DNA of 64,000 nucleotides from positions 1 to 64,000 of the forward strand of contig DATDFC010000102.1 of the NCBI GenBank assembly GCA_036522815.1, in the 5' to 3' direction. The notes beneath the pieces are model-generated. The model was not told the DNA's origin. It was given only the letters and a program-made list of their open reading frames with translations, and did not search any database. Of the stretch, positions 9,136 through 17,350 are shown piece after piece (positions within the stretch are counted from its first letter, which is position 1; each line of letters starts with the position of its first letter). The position numbers were made by a program, and so were the translations under genes. This DNA is from AG41 sp036522815 (lineage in GTDB: Bacteria > Gemmatimonadota > Gemmatimonadetes > Gemmatimonadales > GWC2-71-9).

Positions 9136-9645
9136 ATGACCGCCAAACGAAAAGCCCGGCGCACCGATCCCCACCGCGCCCTGCGCGACCACGTGGTCGA
9201 GCTGCTGCGGGGCGGTCACGCCCATGTCACGCTGCGGGAAGCGATCGGTGATTGGCCGGTCGCGCTCCGGGGCACCCGGCCCGCGGGACAGCCCTTCACG
9301 CCGTGGCGACTGCTCGAGCACGTCCGCATCTCGCAATGGGATATCATCGAGTTCACGAAGAGCGCGGAGCACGTCTCACCGGAGTGGCCGGCAGGCTACT
9401 GGCCCCAGCAGGACACCGCGCCCGAGGCGGCCGCCTGGGACAAGAGCGTGGCCCAGGTGGAGGGGGACCTGCGCGCCATGGAGCGCCTCGTGGCCGACCC
9501 GAAGACCGACTTGTTCGCCCGCATCCCGCACGGCACCGGCCAAACCGTGTTGCGCGAAGCGTTGGTGCTCGCGGACCACAACGCGTACCATCTTGGCCAG
9601 CTCGTGCTGTTGCGACGGTTGCTCGGCGCCTGGAAGAAAGACTAG
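9136..9645 (+). CDS. DinB-family protein
   Basis: The 169-residue helical protein has the DinB / YfiT four-helix-bundle layout. Presumed metal-binding histidines lie in LLEHVRISQW and LADHNAYHLGQLVLLRR, the usual first and third positions of the family. AAGGAG at 9124-9129 sets the ATG. DinB-like proteins are metal-dependent and often thiol-transferase related, but few have known reactions. The pairing with ogt hints at a stress or damage response, which is inference. It ends 8 bp from the convergent helicase gene. Confidence 0.82.
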   Translation: MTAKRKARRTDPHRALRDHVVELLRGGHAHVTLREAIGDWPVALRGTRPAGQPFTPWRLLEHVRISQWDIIEFTKSAEHVSPEWPAGYWPQQDTAPEAAAWDKSVAQVEGDLRAMERLVADPKTDLFARIPHGTGQTVLREALVLADHNAYHLGQLVLLRRLLGAWKKD

Positions 9646-9652
9646 GGCTCAC

Positions 9653-12595
9653 TCACCCGGCCGTCGCGGCCTGCACCTCGAGGCCCATTTCCTCGAGGAA
9701 CGTGCTTCCCCCCGCCTCCATGCCGGCCCGGCGCTCGACCCGCGTCAGGACCAGCCGCTCCCGGGCCCGGGTCATGCCCACATACAGGAGGCGCCGTGCC
9801 TCCTCGATCTCGGGCTGACGCTTCTCGGTCGACTCGCGGTAGCCCGGGATCTGGTAGTCCTCGACTCCCACGATGTACACCCGCGAGAACTCCAAACCCT
9901 TGGTCGAGTGCAGGGTGAGGAGGTTGACGCGATCGGGCGCGACCTCGACGCCCTCCGAGGTGGAGAGCGCGACGCGCTCGAGCAAGCGGTCGATGCCGTC
10001 GGCGAGCGTGGCTGGGGAATCGCCCTCGATGAGCGCCCGCAAACGGGCGACCGCGGCGGGATAGCGTTGCGCCGGGTCGGGCTCGGCGCGGAGGCGCGTC
10101 ATGAGCGCGCGCCCCCCGAGCCGCTCGATCACCGTGTCGACCGACGGCGCCGCGGTCCCGGTACGCTCGCGCTCCATCGCGTAGAACTCCAGCGCCTCGC
10201 TGTACCGGCCCAGCGTGTAGAACTTGGCCAGCTTGAACAGCAGGTCCCGCTCCTCGTTCCCCGCCGGTTGCTCCAGCGCCAGGGCCAGACCCAGGTAGTC
10301 GAGCAGGTTGACGAGCACCGCCTTGCGCGCGCGAATCGCGCGCCGCCGCTCGAGCTCGAGATACACCCGCGCCAGCGTGACTGCGTCGTCCAGCGCATGG
10401 TGCGTCCGCCCGACGTCAATCCCGAAACGGCGTGCGATGTCCTCCTGCCGGGGGCTGTCCTGCGAGAGGGATCGCGCGAGCGGGTAGGTGTCGTAGAACA
10501 CGAGTGTGTCGACGGCTTCGAGCCCCGCGGCGAGCCGCCGCAGCACCGGCACGTCGAAGCGCTGGCCGTTGTGCGCGATCAGCACGTCGCCGCCGACAAA
10601 AGCGCGAAATTCGGGCCACACCTGGGCGAACGAGCGCGCGTCGCGGACGTCGCCGTCCGTGTACCCATGGATCGCGCTGGCGCGCGACGAGATCGGCTGG
10701 TATGGCTGGACCAGCGTGTGAAACCGGTCCACGATCTCGCCCTGCACCACGCGTGCGGCTCCGATTTCGATCACTCCGCATGTCGCCACGTCGTTGTCCG
10801 TGGTCTCGAAATCGAATGTGACGTAGCGCTCGAGGGCGGTTTCCAGGTCTTTGGCGTGCAGGAGCTGCAGGGCCTTGAAGAGCGTCAGCGCGAGTCCAGG
10901 CTCGCCGCCATCGCCCCGCACCAGAGTCTCGCTCCGGTGGGTTAACCCCGGGGCCGTGCCCCGGGGTTTTAACGGCCCCGACACCTGCGAGGGCACGTTC
11001 CGCACACCCGCCGCGATGAGCATGCCCCGCAGCGCGATCTCCAACCCTCCCTGTGACTCGATCACGATGTCCCGCTCCGCCGCGATTGCCGCGTCGAGCC
11101 GTGCGGCGAGCCGCACGGCCTCCGGGATCTCGGCGGGGTCGGTGAGCTCGTCGTGCCGCTCCTCCAACGCGTTCCGGTACGGACCGACGCTCTGCGACAG
11201 GATCTCATCGACCAGCGGCGCCAGCGCGCGGTGTGAGCGGGGCAGGGCGCGGAGGTTCTCCACCTGATAGACCAGCCGCCACAGCTTCTTGGTGTCGGGA
11301 GCCTGCGCGGGCCGGCGCCGGGCGAGCGCGCGGATTGCAGCCAGCAAGTCGCCTGCGACAGGGGGTGAGGCCGAGATCGCGGCCTCGACCTCTTGCAGAA
11401 AGTGCGGCGAGAGCACGCAGCGCGCGAACGCCTCGATCGCCACCTGATCGTCCGGGTCGCGCACGATCCGCAGCGCCGCGATCACGTACTTGATGACGTC
11501 GTCCTCGACCAGCGAGCGGCCCCGCGCCAGCCGGCAGGGAATCCCCGCTCGCAGCAGCCGCCCCTCGAGGTACTCGCCGAGCTTGTGCCTGCGGTATAGG
11601 ACCGCGTAGTCGCCCCAGCTCAGGCCCGACGCGACGCGGTCGCTCCGGAGGTCCTCGAGCAGCCAGGCGGCTTCGTCCGCTTCGTCGCGGAACGCCAACG
11701 CGCCGACCTCGTACGGCGATTCCTGGTCGGCGCTGAGCTGCTTCTCGAACAGCTGCGGATTCTGCGCGAGCACACGCCGCGCCGTTTCGAAGATCTGGCG
11801 TGAGCAGCGGCGGTTCTTGTCCAGGATGATCGGTCGCTCGATCCCGTAATCCCGGCCGAACCGCACCAGGACGTAGGGATCCGCCCCCGCCCAGGCGAAG
11901 ATCGACTGCTCGTCGTCGCCGACCGCAAAGAGGTTGTCGTGCGGCGCCGCGAGGCGCCGCAGCAGGTCATACTGGACTGCGTTCACGTCCTGGAACTCGT
12001 CCACGAGCAGATGGTCCCAGCGTGCGGCGATCGCGTCGGCGATGTCGCTCCGGGTCCGGAGCAGCTGCTCGGCCTTGGCGACGAGGTCGTCGAAGTCCAG
12101 CATGTTGCGGTGCGCCAGCCAGACGGCGTATTCCCGATACAGGCGCGCGTCCTCCAGCGTCAACCGGTAGTCCTGGACCCGGTGGCGGCTGAACCGGTTC
12201 AAGAGCGCGCCGCGCTGCTCGAGCGGCACGTGCAGCCGGCCCAGGATGACCTTCTGATACTGCTCGTCGGCGACGCCGAACCCCCGCCGCAGGCCCGCCG
12301 CCTCCGCGTGGTCGCGCAGCAGGGCGAGACACAGCGCGTGGATCGTACCCCGCGTGATCGCGTCGGCACGATCCCGCAGCGTGTGCTTCAGTCGGAGGGC
12401 GATCTCCTCCGCCGCCCGATTCGTGAACGTGACGGCGCAGATGCGCTCGGGCGCCACGCCCAGGGTGTCGACGAGATGGGTGATGCGGGCGATGAGGCAG
12501 AACGTCTTCCCCGCGCCCGGTCCCGCGACCACGAGGACGGGGCCGGGCGCCGCTTCAATGGCGCGGCGCTGCTGCGGGAGCGGAGCGAAGTCCAT
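9653..12595 (-). CDS. UvrD/Rep-type DNA helicase with inserted DEDDh exonuclease domain
   Basis: The 980-residue protein is a superfamily-1A helicase split by an exonuclease. Helicase parts: Walker A AGPGAGKT (Lys30), VTFTNRAAEEI, LLVDEFQDVNAVQYDLL, GDDEQSIFAWAGADP, then at the far end LLTLHSTKGLEFSRVYIVG and LLYVGMTRARERLVLTR. Between the 2A-side segments, residues about 590-765 form a DnaQ/PolC-like 3'-5' exonuclease: VTFDFETTDND (Asp595, Glu597), HGYTDGDV, LIAHNGQRFDVPVL and THHALDDAVTLARV (His732/His733, Asp736/737), giving DEDDh chemistry. It would unwind and trim DNA in repair or restart. A palindromic element encodes the linker just before the exonuclease (10942-10974). It is convergent with the DinB-like gene and transcribed alone. 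Confidence 0.92.
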   Translation of the reverse strand: MDFAPLPQQRRAIEAAPGPVLVVAGPGAGKTFCLIARITHLVDTLGVAPERICAVTFTNRAAEEIALRLKHTLRDRADAITRGTIHALCLALLRDHAEAAGLRRGFGVADEQYQKVILGRLHVPLEQRGALLNRFSRHRVQDYRLTLEDARLYREYAVWLAHRNMLDFDDLVAKAEQLLRTRSDIADAIAARWDHLLVDEFQDVNAVQYDLLRRLAAPHDNLFAVGDDEQSIFAWAGADPYVLVRFGRDYGIERPIILDKNRRCSRQIFETARRVLAQNPQLFEKQLSADQESPYEVGALAFRDEADEAAWLLEDLRSDRVASGLSWGDYAVLYRRHKLGEYLEGRLLRAGIPCRLARGRSLVEDDVIKYVIAALRIVRDPDDQVAIEAFARCVLSPHFLQEVEAAISASPPVAGDLLAAIRALARRRPAQAPDTKKLWRLVYQVENLRALPRSHRALAPLVDEILSQSVGPYRNALEERHDELTDPAEIPEAVRLAARLDAAIAAERDIVIESQGGLEIALRGMLIAAGVRNVPSQVSGPLKPRGTAPGLTHRSETLVRGDGGEPGLALTLFKALQLLHAKDLETALERYVTFDFETTDNDVATCGVIEIGAARVVQGEIVDRFHTLVQPYQPISSRASAIHGYTDGDVRDARSFAQVWPEFRAFVGGDVLIAHNGQRFDVPVLRRLAAGLEAVDTLVFYDTYPLARSLSQDSPRQEDIARRFGIDVGRTHHALDDAVTLARVYLELERRRAIRARKAVLVNLLDYLGLALALEQPAGNEERDLLFKLAKFYTLGRYSEALEFYAMERERTGTAAPSVDTVIERLGGRALMTRLRAEPDPAQRYPAAVARLRALIEGDSPATLADGIDRLLERVALSTSEGVEVAPDRVNLLTLHSTKGLEFSRVYIVGVEDYQIPGYRESTEKRQPEIEEARRLLYVGMTRARERLVLTRVERRAGMEAGGSTFLEEMGLEVQAATAG
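10942..10974. repeat. In-frame palindromic element inside the helicase gene
   Basis: AACCCCGGGGC (10945-10955) and GCCCCGGGGTT (10959-10969) form a perfect 11-bp palindrome with a CGT loop; an outer GTT/AAC pair (10942-10944 and 10972-10974) extends it past a two-base bulge. It is read through in frame and encodes the Lys-Pro-Arg-Gly-Thr-Ala-Pro-Gly-Leu linker before the exonuclease domain. Confidence 0.8.
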
Positions 12596-12617
12596 TGCTG
12601 CAGTCTACCGCAAATAC

Positions 12618-12651
12618 GGCGCGCCGGACCAGTGCTCCGGTCCGGCGCGCC
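12618..12651. terminator. 13-bp perfect hairpin upstream of the helicase gene
   Basis: GGCGCGCCGGACC (12618-12630) pairs perfectly with GGTCCGGCGCGCC (12639-12651) around an 8-base loop. It lies between the helicase start and the 3' end of the barrel-gene remnant on the same strand, so it was probably the terminator of that gene. No clear T-run follows. Confidence 0.5.
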
Positions 12652-12659
12652 CAGCAACC

Positions 12660-12971
12660 GCTGTGCAAACCGCCGGTCAGGAAGAAGCCGCCCACGGGCG
12701 ACGGATAGAAACGAACCGCCGCGGTCAGCGCGGCGACCGTGAGAGTCGCGCCGCTGTCAGACTTGGTCCAGCCGCTGGTCGAAACCCCGAGCAGCAGTTT
12801 CGGGCTCAGCGTGCCGCCGAGCGAGATGTTGCCGCTCGGTGCGCCCGTACGGCCGCTGCAGTCCGGACAGCCGAGTGAGCCATATCCCAGGCCGCCACTG
12901 AAGGGCGCACTACCCGTCGCCTTGCCCGACCATGCGGTCAGCGTGCGAGGGGCCGTGAGCATCCCGTGCAT
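12660..12971 (-). pseudogene. Remnant of an outer-membrane beta-barrel protein gene
   Basis: The reverse strand encodes GGLGYGSLGCPDCSG, ISLGGTLSPKLLLGVSTSGW, TKSDSGATLTVAALTAAVRF and YPSPVGGFFLTGGL, a run of amphipathic beta strands with the glycine-tyrosine pattern of outer-membrane barrel proteins. There is no signal peptide before it, and after the last strand the frame turns into unrelated sequence (HSGCWARR) that runs into the hairpin and the helicase start. The rest of the barrel and its aromatic C-terminus are missing. I read this as an internal fragment left by deletion. The rest of the 470-bp gap between the two helicase genes holds only the hairpin at 12618 and a short stretch before 13067 with no gene. 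Confidence 0.6.
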
Positions 12972-13066
12972 GGGGGTGCCCGGATGTGACTTGCGTCACC
13001 AGAAACAAGCGCGCCTCCCAAGCGGCTCAATTTCCTATATTGCGACCCCCGGTATCGAGGCATCGC

Positions 13067-15190
13067 GTGACGCAACCCAATACACTTTCACTCCCGGACG
13101 ACGCCTGGGCGGTCGACGAGCGCTCTCTGACGCTGTTCGTCGACCAGCTCAAGCAGCCGCCCGCCGGCCGCGCGTGGTACGAGCTGCGGCGCGAGGCGGA
13201 GCGCATCGCCCTGGTCCCCGGCTTCGACCGGCTGATCACGCTCGACGCCAACGCCATCAAGGAGCTGCCGCACCAGATCGACGTGGCCCAGCGCGTGCTG
13301 CGCGACATGGGCGGCCGCGCCATCCTCGCCGACGAGGTCGGGCTCGGCAAGACGATCGAGGCGAGCCTCATCTATAAAGAACTGGCGATCCGTGGCCTGG
13401 CCCGGCGCGCGCTGATCCTCACCCCCGCCTCGCTCGTGGGCCAGTGGCAGGGCGAGCTGGAAGAGAAGTTCTTCGAGCGCTTCGACACGCCGACGGAGCC
13501 CGACGACTGGCCGCGCGTCACGAAGGCGATCATCTCGCACGACCGCGCGCGCTCGCGTCGCCACGCCGAGGAGATCCTGCGGCACCGCTGGGACCTGGTG
13601 ATCGTAGATGAGGCACACAAGGTGAAGAGCCACCGCGGCGCGACCTACCAGTTCATCGAGAAAATCGAGCGCGACTTCATCCTGCTGCTCACGGCGACGC
13701 CGTTGCAGAACGACCTGCGGGAGCTGTACAACCTCATCACCTTGCTCCGCCCCGGCCAGCTCGGCACCTGGCAGGAGTTCAAGGCCGAGCACCTCGTCTC
13801 GGGCGACCACCGCCAGCCACGCGACCCCGAGGCGCTGCGCGCGCTGACGCATGCGGTGATGATCCGCACCCGGCGCTCGAGCGTCGCCCTCGACCTGGAC
13901 CTGCCGCCGCGGCGGCCGCGCCACCCCGAGGTGAAGCTCACCCGCGCCGAGGCGGACCTGTACGAGCGCACCACCGAGTTCCTGCGGCGGCTGTATCGCG
14001 AGGGCTTCATCCAGCCGGCCGAGCAGGAAGAGACGGAGGACGGCAAGCGACGGCGGCGACCCACCAAGAAGGGCATCCTCCAGCTCGCGGTCATCCACCT
14101 GCGCCAGCGGCTCTGCTCCTCGGCGCGCGCGCTCGCCGAGTCGCTCCAGCACCTGGGAGAGGCCGAGCGCATCAGTCCCGCGTATCGCACCATCGCCCGG
14201 CAGCTCGCGCAACGCGCGCAGCGCATCAAGACGCACGCCAAGCTGGACGTCCTGACCCAACTGCTGAAAGAGACACCGGACCGCGTGGTCGTCTTCAGCG
14301 ACCACCGCCCGACGATTCAGCTGATCGAGGAGCGCGTCAAGCAGCTGGGTCGCAAGCCGATCGTCTACTGGGGGGCCCACTCCACCACGGAGCGGGACAC
14401 CCGCATCCGCGATTTCCACCAGGATCCGAGCAGCGTGCTCATCGCCACCCGCGCGGGCAGCGAAGGACGCAATCTGCAGTTCTGCAATGTGCTCGTGAAC
14501 TACGACCTGCCCTGGAACCCGATGGTGGTGGAGCAGCGCATCGGCCGGCTGCACCGCATCGGGCAGACGCGCGAGGTCCACATCGTGAACCTCGCGGCGG
14601 CGGGCACCATCGAAGCGTACATCCTTCAGCTGCTCGACCAGAAGATCAAGCTGTTCGAGCTGGTCGTCGGCGAGCTGGACCTGATTCTCGGCGAATTCGG
14701 CGGCGCCCAGACGTTCGAAGGCCGGCTCGCCGAAGAATGGCTCGCCGCCGAGAACGACGCGGACTTTGCGCGCCGCGTGGCGACCCTGGGGGCCGACATC
14801 GAGAAGAGCAGTGCCGCGGGCAAAGAGCAGGAAGCCCTCAACTCGGCTATAGCGCCCGACGACAACGCCATGCGGCTCGAGCGCCGATTCGGGACGCTGT
14901 CGGTGCCCGGTCGCCTGCGCCTCGGCCTCGGCACCAGCCAGGTGGTCAAGGCGGCCGGCTGGGACGCGAAACGCCTCAAGCTCGGCCTGCACCTGACGGA
15001 CGTGCTCGAGGCGCTCGAGTCGATCGAGCCAGTGGGGGGCGCCACCACCACCCACCCGGCCGGCCGTCATCCCAAGTACGGTGACCTGGTGCGGCTCACC
15101 GGCCTGACCAGCGCGGGGCGCGCGATCACGCTCCTCGCGCACGTGGACCGCCTGCCCCTCACGCTCGTGGATATTGAGGCGGACGGGTGA
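13067..15190 (+). CDS. SNF2-family DEAD/DEAH helicase (RapA/YqhH-like)
   Basis: This 707-residue ATPase starts at the GTG at 13067, where family similarity begins. It shows the full SNF2 motif set: IKELPHQIDVAQRVL (Q-like motif), ILADEVGLGKTIEASLIYKE (Lys95), LILTPASLVGQWQGEL, VIVDEAHKVKS (Asp181-His184), LLLTATPLQNDLRELYNLI, then RVVVFSDHRPTIQLIEE, VLIATRAGSEGRNLQFCNVL and VVEQRIGRLHRIGQTREVHI. The layout resembles RapA and Bacillus YqhH, which translocate on DNA or act on stalled polymerase without separating strands. The C-terminal 150 residues are unassigned. Its stop overlaps the next start by 4 bp (GTGA), so the helicase and the Cys-rich partner are translationally coupled and probably work together. 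Confidence 0.9.
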   Translation: MTQPNTLSLPDDAWAVDERSLTLFVDQLKQPPAGRAWYELRREAERIALVPGFDRLITLDANAIKELPHQIDVAQRVLRDMGGRAILADEVGLGKTIEASLIYKELAIRGLARRALILTPASLVGQWQGELEEKFFERFDTPTEPDDWPRVTKAIISHDRARSRRHAEEILRHRWDLVIVDEAHKVKSHRGATYQFIEKIERDFILLLTATPLQNDLRELYNLITLLRPGQLGTWQEFKAEHLVSGDHRQPRDPEALRALTHAVMIRTRRSSVALDLDLPPRRPRHPEVKLTRAEADLYERTTEFLRRLYREGFIQPAEQEETEDGKRRRRPTKKGILQLAVIHLRQRLCSSARALAESLQHLGEAERISPAYRTIARQLAQRAQRIKTHAKLDVLTQLLKETPDRVVVFSDHRPTIQLIEERVKQLGRKPIVYWGAHSTTERDTRIRDFHQDPSSVLIATRAGSEGRNLQFCNVLVNYDLPWNPMVVEQRIGRLHRIGQTREVHIVNLAAAGTIEAYILQLLDQKIKLFELVVGELDLILGEFGGAQTFEGRLAEEWLAAENDADFARRVATLGADIEKSSAAGKEQEALNSAIAPDDNAMRLERRFGTLSVPGRLRLGLGTSQVVKAAGWDAKRLKLGLHLTDVLEALESIEPVGGATTTHPAGRHPKYGDLVRLTGLTSAGRAITLLAHVDRLPLTLVDIEADG

Positions 15191-16956
15191 AACGCAAGGC
15201 TGCGCGCAAACCTGCGCGCCCATCTCGCCGGAAGCCGGGGGCGGCCGCGCCTCAGACCCCCAGGGAAGTCGATCCCCTGGCGGGATCGGCGCTGCGCCCG
15301 CTGCTCGACCGCTACTGTAAGCTCGCGGGTGTGAAACAGAGCGCCCTCGGCCCCGATCACACGGAGCTGAAGCTGCCCCCGGCCGAGCGCCCGTTTTTCA
15401 GGGATCGCGAGCGCGTAAGCGTGGCGTTCTCGCTCGACGCGCTGGAGCGCGATCCGGAAGCCGACATCGCGGTGCCCGGCAGCCCGTTCCTGTCTCAGGT
15501 CTTGGAGGCGATTCGCGCGCGTGGGGCGCGGCTCTCCCTCGGGCTGATCCCGCCGGCGTCCGCTACATCGTCCCCCCTCTCCCGAAGGGAGAGGCGGACA
15601 GGGGGTGAGGACCCTCGGGAGAGGGAGGACGCCGGGGTCGGGCTCACCATTCCGGTTCGCGACGGCGTGGCGAAGCCGGGCGCGACGCGGCAGGCGGTGC
15701 ACCCGGTGGGGCGGCTCACGGCGCGCGTGGTGCTACGCGCCGGCGCCGGGGTGGAGGAAGCGGTGGTCGAAACCGACGTATATGACCTGGCGGCGGGCGC
15801 CCCGGTCGGCGCCGAGGTCGCCGCTCTTTTCCGCGAGCTCGAGGCGGGCCGGGTGGCGCCCGCCGATCCGGCGAGCGTCGCGGCGGCCTCCGTCCCGGAA
15901 CGGGAGCCTGGTGAGCTGCTGCAGCTGCTCGTGAGCCATCTGCGGGCGCAGGCGGCGGAGCGCGTGGCCACGCGCCGCGCCGCGGCGCAGCAGGAGCTCG
16001 TCGCCGAGCTCGGCAGGCTGGACCGCTACTTCGAGTCGGTCTTGAAGGAGCAGGCCGATGCGGAGGCCATCGCGACCGTCTCGGCGCTCGCCGAGCGCCG
16101 CCGCGCCGAAGAGATCCGGCGCAGCCAGGTGAAAGCCGTGGTGCATCCGCTGCAGCTCGTCGAGGCGGCCGTGCTGACGCAGCGCGCCGAGTGGCAGCTC
16201 GAGTCCGAGCGGGGGCGTCGCGCCACGTTCGCCGCGCAGCGGTCGCTCAGCGGCGTATCGGGTTGGTCGCTCGCGTGCCCGCACTGTGGCCGCCCGCCCG
16301 CCATGCTGGTGATCTGCCGGCACGACCACTGCAGCTGCGAGGCCTGCTCGCACCGCTGCTCGGTGTGCGGCGAGGACTTCTGTGCGGACCATGGGACGGC
16401 TGAGTGCCGGGTGGACGGCCAGCCGGCGTGCGACGAGCACGTGCAGGTGTGCCCGTCGTGCCGGCTCGAGCACTGCACCGCTCACGCCGGCGTGTGTGCG
16501 GAGGACGGCCACGCGGCGTGCTCGGCGTGCCTCGCGCCGTGCGGCAGCTGCGGCCGGGAGGTCTGCAACCGGCACGCGCAGCAGAGCGACGCCGCGGCCC
16601 CGAAGGGGAGCCGCCGGCTGTGCACGGCGTGCCTCAGATACTGCGAGGGCGGAACCAACGAGCCGGTGGGCGTGGACGAGGTCGCGCCGTGTGCGAGCTG
16701 TGGTAAGTCGGTATGCACGGCCCATCAGGCGGTGTGCGCGGTGGATGGCCAGGTGCACTGCTCGCTCCACCTGCGCCGGGTCGACCGGTCGCGACGCCTG
16801 GTGTGCACCCGGCACCGCGCTGGCTGTGCCGAGGAGCCGGCGGCGCTGTTCGCGTCCGACGAGGTCGCGACGTGTCCGATCTGCGGCAGGAGCACGTGCG
16901 AACTGCATCGCGCGGCATGCGGACACGTCGGCCCGGATGTGGTGCACCACTCCTAG
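15187..16956 (+). CDS. Helicase-coupled protein with C-terminal Cys/His zinc-binding array
   Basis: The 589-residue partner of the SNF2 helicase has three parts. Residues 1-30 are basic (KRKAARKPARPSRRK). Residues about 35-360 include RVSVAFSLDALERDPEAD and a long charged helical, probably coiled-coil, stretch (ERVATRRAAAQQELVAELGR to about 345). Residues 364-589 hold about 34 cysteines in repeated units of roughly 30 residues of the form C-x2-C-x4-C-x2-H-x4-C...C-x2-H/C, for example CSVCGEDFCADHG, CPSCRLEHCTAHAG, CASCGKSVCTAHQ and CPICGRSTCELHR, resembling tandem treble-clef or B-box-like modules. The function is not known; DNA, RNA or protein binding that targets the helicase is inferred from the overlap and zinc array. 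A palindromic insert encodes an Arg/Glu-rich linker near residue 130. Confidence 0.8.
   Translation: MKRKAARKPARPSRRKPGAAAPQTPREVDPLAGSALRPLLDRYCKLAGVKQSALGPDHTELKLPPAERPFFRDRERVSVAFSLDALERDPEADIAVPGSPFLSQVLEAIRARGARLSLGLIPPASATSSPLSRRERRTGGEDPREREDAGVGLTIPVRDGVAKPGATRQAVHPVGRLTARVVLRAGAGVEEAVVETDVYDLAAGAPVGAEVAALFRELEAGRVAPADPASVAAASVPEREPGELLQLLVSHLRAQAAERVATRRAAAQQELVAELGRLDRYFESVLKEQADAEAIATVSALAERRRAEEIRRSQVKAVVHPLQLVEAAVLTQRAEWQLESERGRRATFAAQRSLSGVSGWSLACPHCGRPPAMLVICRHDHCSCEACSHRCSVCGEDFCADHGTAECRVDGQPACDEHVQVCPSCRLEHCTAHAGVCAEDGHAACSACLAPCGSCGREVCNRHAQQSDAAAPKGSRRLCTACLRYCEGGTNEPVGVDEVAPCASCGKSVCTAHQAVCAVDGQVHCSLHLRRVDRSRRLVCTRHRAGCAEEPAALFASDEVATCPICGRSTCELHRAACGHVGPDVVHHS
15571..15628 (+). 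repeat. In-frame palindromic element inside the zinc-array gene
   Basis: CCTCTCCC (15576-15583) and GGGAGAGG (15587-15594) pair around GAA; a run of C before them can pair with AGGGGG at 15600-15605, and ACCCTCGGGAGAGGG follows. The element is translated into a basic/acidic stretch (SPLSRRERRTGGEDPRERED) that breaks an otherwise ordinary sequence. Similar CCCTCTCCC...GGGAGAGG repeats are common intergenic elements in many bacterial genomes. Confidence 0.75.
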
Positions 16957-17213
16957 GACGACGGCTTCTCGTACTCGAACAGCTCGCTCGGCGTTACGCG
17001 CAGCGCGCCGCACAGCCGCTCGATCGTGTCGGCGCGAATGAGCGTGAACCGCCCGTTGGGGCGTGTCAGCCGGTAGATCGTATTCAGGCTCAAGCCGGTG
17101 AATTTGGCGAGCCCATAGGGCGACACCGGGCGGGTTTCCAGCAGCTGCCGTAACCGCAAGCGCACCACACCCCTGCGACGATAGCGAACCTTCTCGCCCC
17201 GATACCGTGGCAT
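16953..17213 (-). CDS. Small Cro/C1-type HTH regulator (HTH_26-like)
   Basis: AAGGAGG eight bases upstream selects the ATG at 17213 over one at 17240, giving 86 residues. After a basic start (MPRYRGEKVRYRRRG) comes a single helix-turn-helix: LRQLLETRPVSPYGLAKFTG, LSLNTIYRLTR and LIRADTIERLCGALRVTPSE. This is the compact XRE/HTH_26 type typical of autoregulators of mobile or accessory loci. It converges on the zinc-array gene, overlapping its stop by 4 bp, and is divergent from the gene at 17351 across an AT-rich region with two overlapping palindromes. It probably represses itself and the divergent gene; this is inferred from layout. Confidence 0.85.
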   Translation of the reverse strand: MPRYRGEKVRYRRRGVVRLRLRQLLETRPVSPYGLAKFTGLSLNTIYRLTRPNGRFTLIRADTIERLCGALRVTPSELFEYEKPSS

Positions 17214-17248
17214 CCTGACCCTCCTTGCGTGATGTAACAACTGTAGCT

Positions 17249-17290
17249 ATTATAATCGCCATCCGCTATACCATCTATAGCTGATATAGT
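17249..17290. promoter_or_regulatory. Divergent promoter region with overlapping operator-like palindromes
   Basis: GCTATA-N5-TATAGC (17265-17281) and CTATA-N5-TATAG (17275-17289) overlap and share half-sites. TATAAT (RC at 17249-17254) could be the -10 for the HTH gene, and TATAGT (17285-17290) the -10 for the gene at 17351. The region is AT-rich against a GC-rich background. Confidence 0.5.
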
Positions 17291-17350
17291 GCAGGACCCG
17301 AGCGACAGCGCCCTAGACGAGGACCCGCAACAAGCCGTAAGGAGGCCCGC

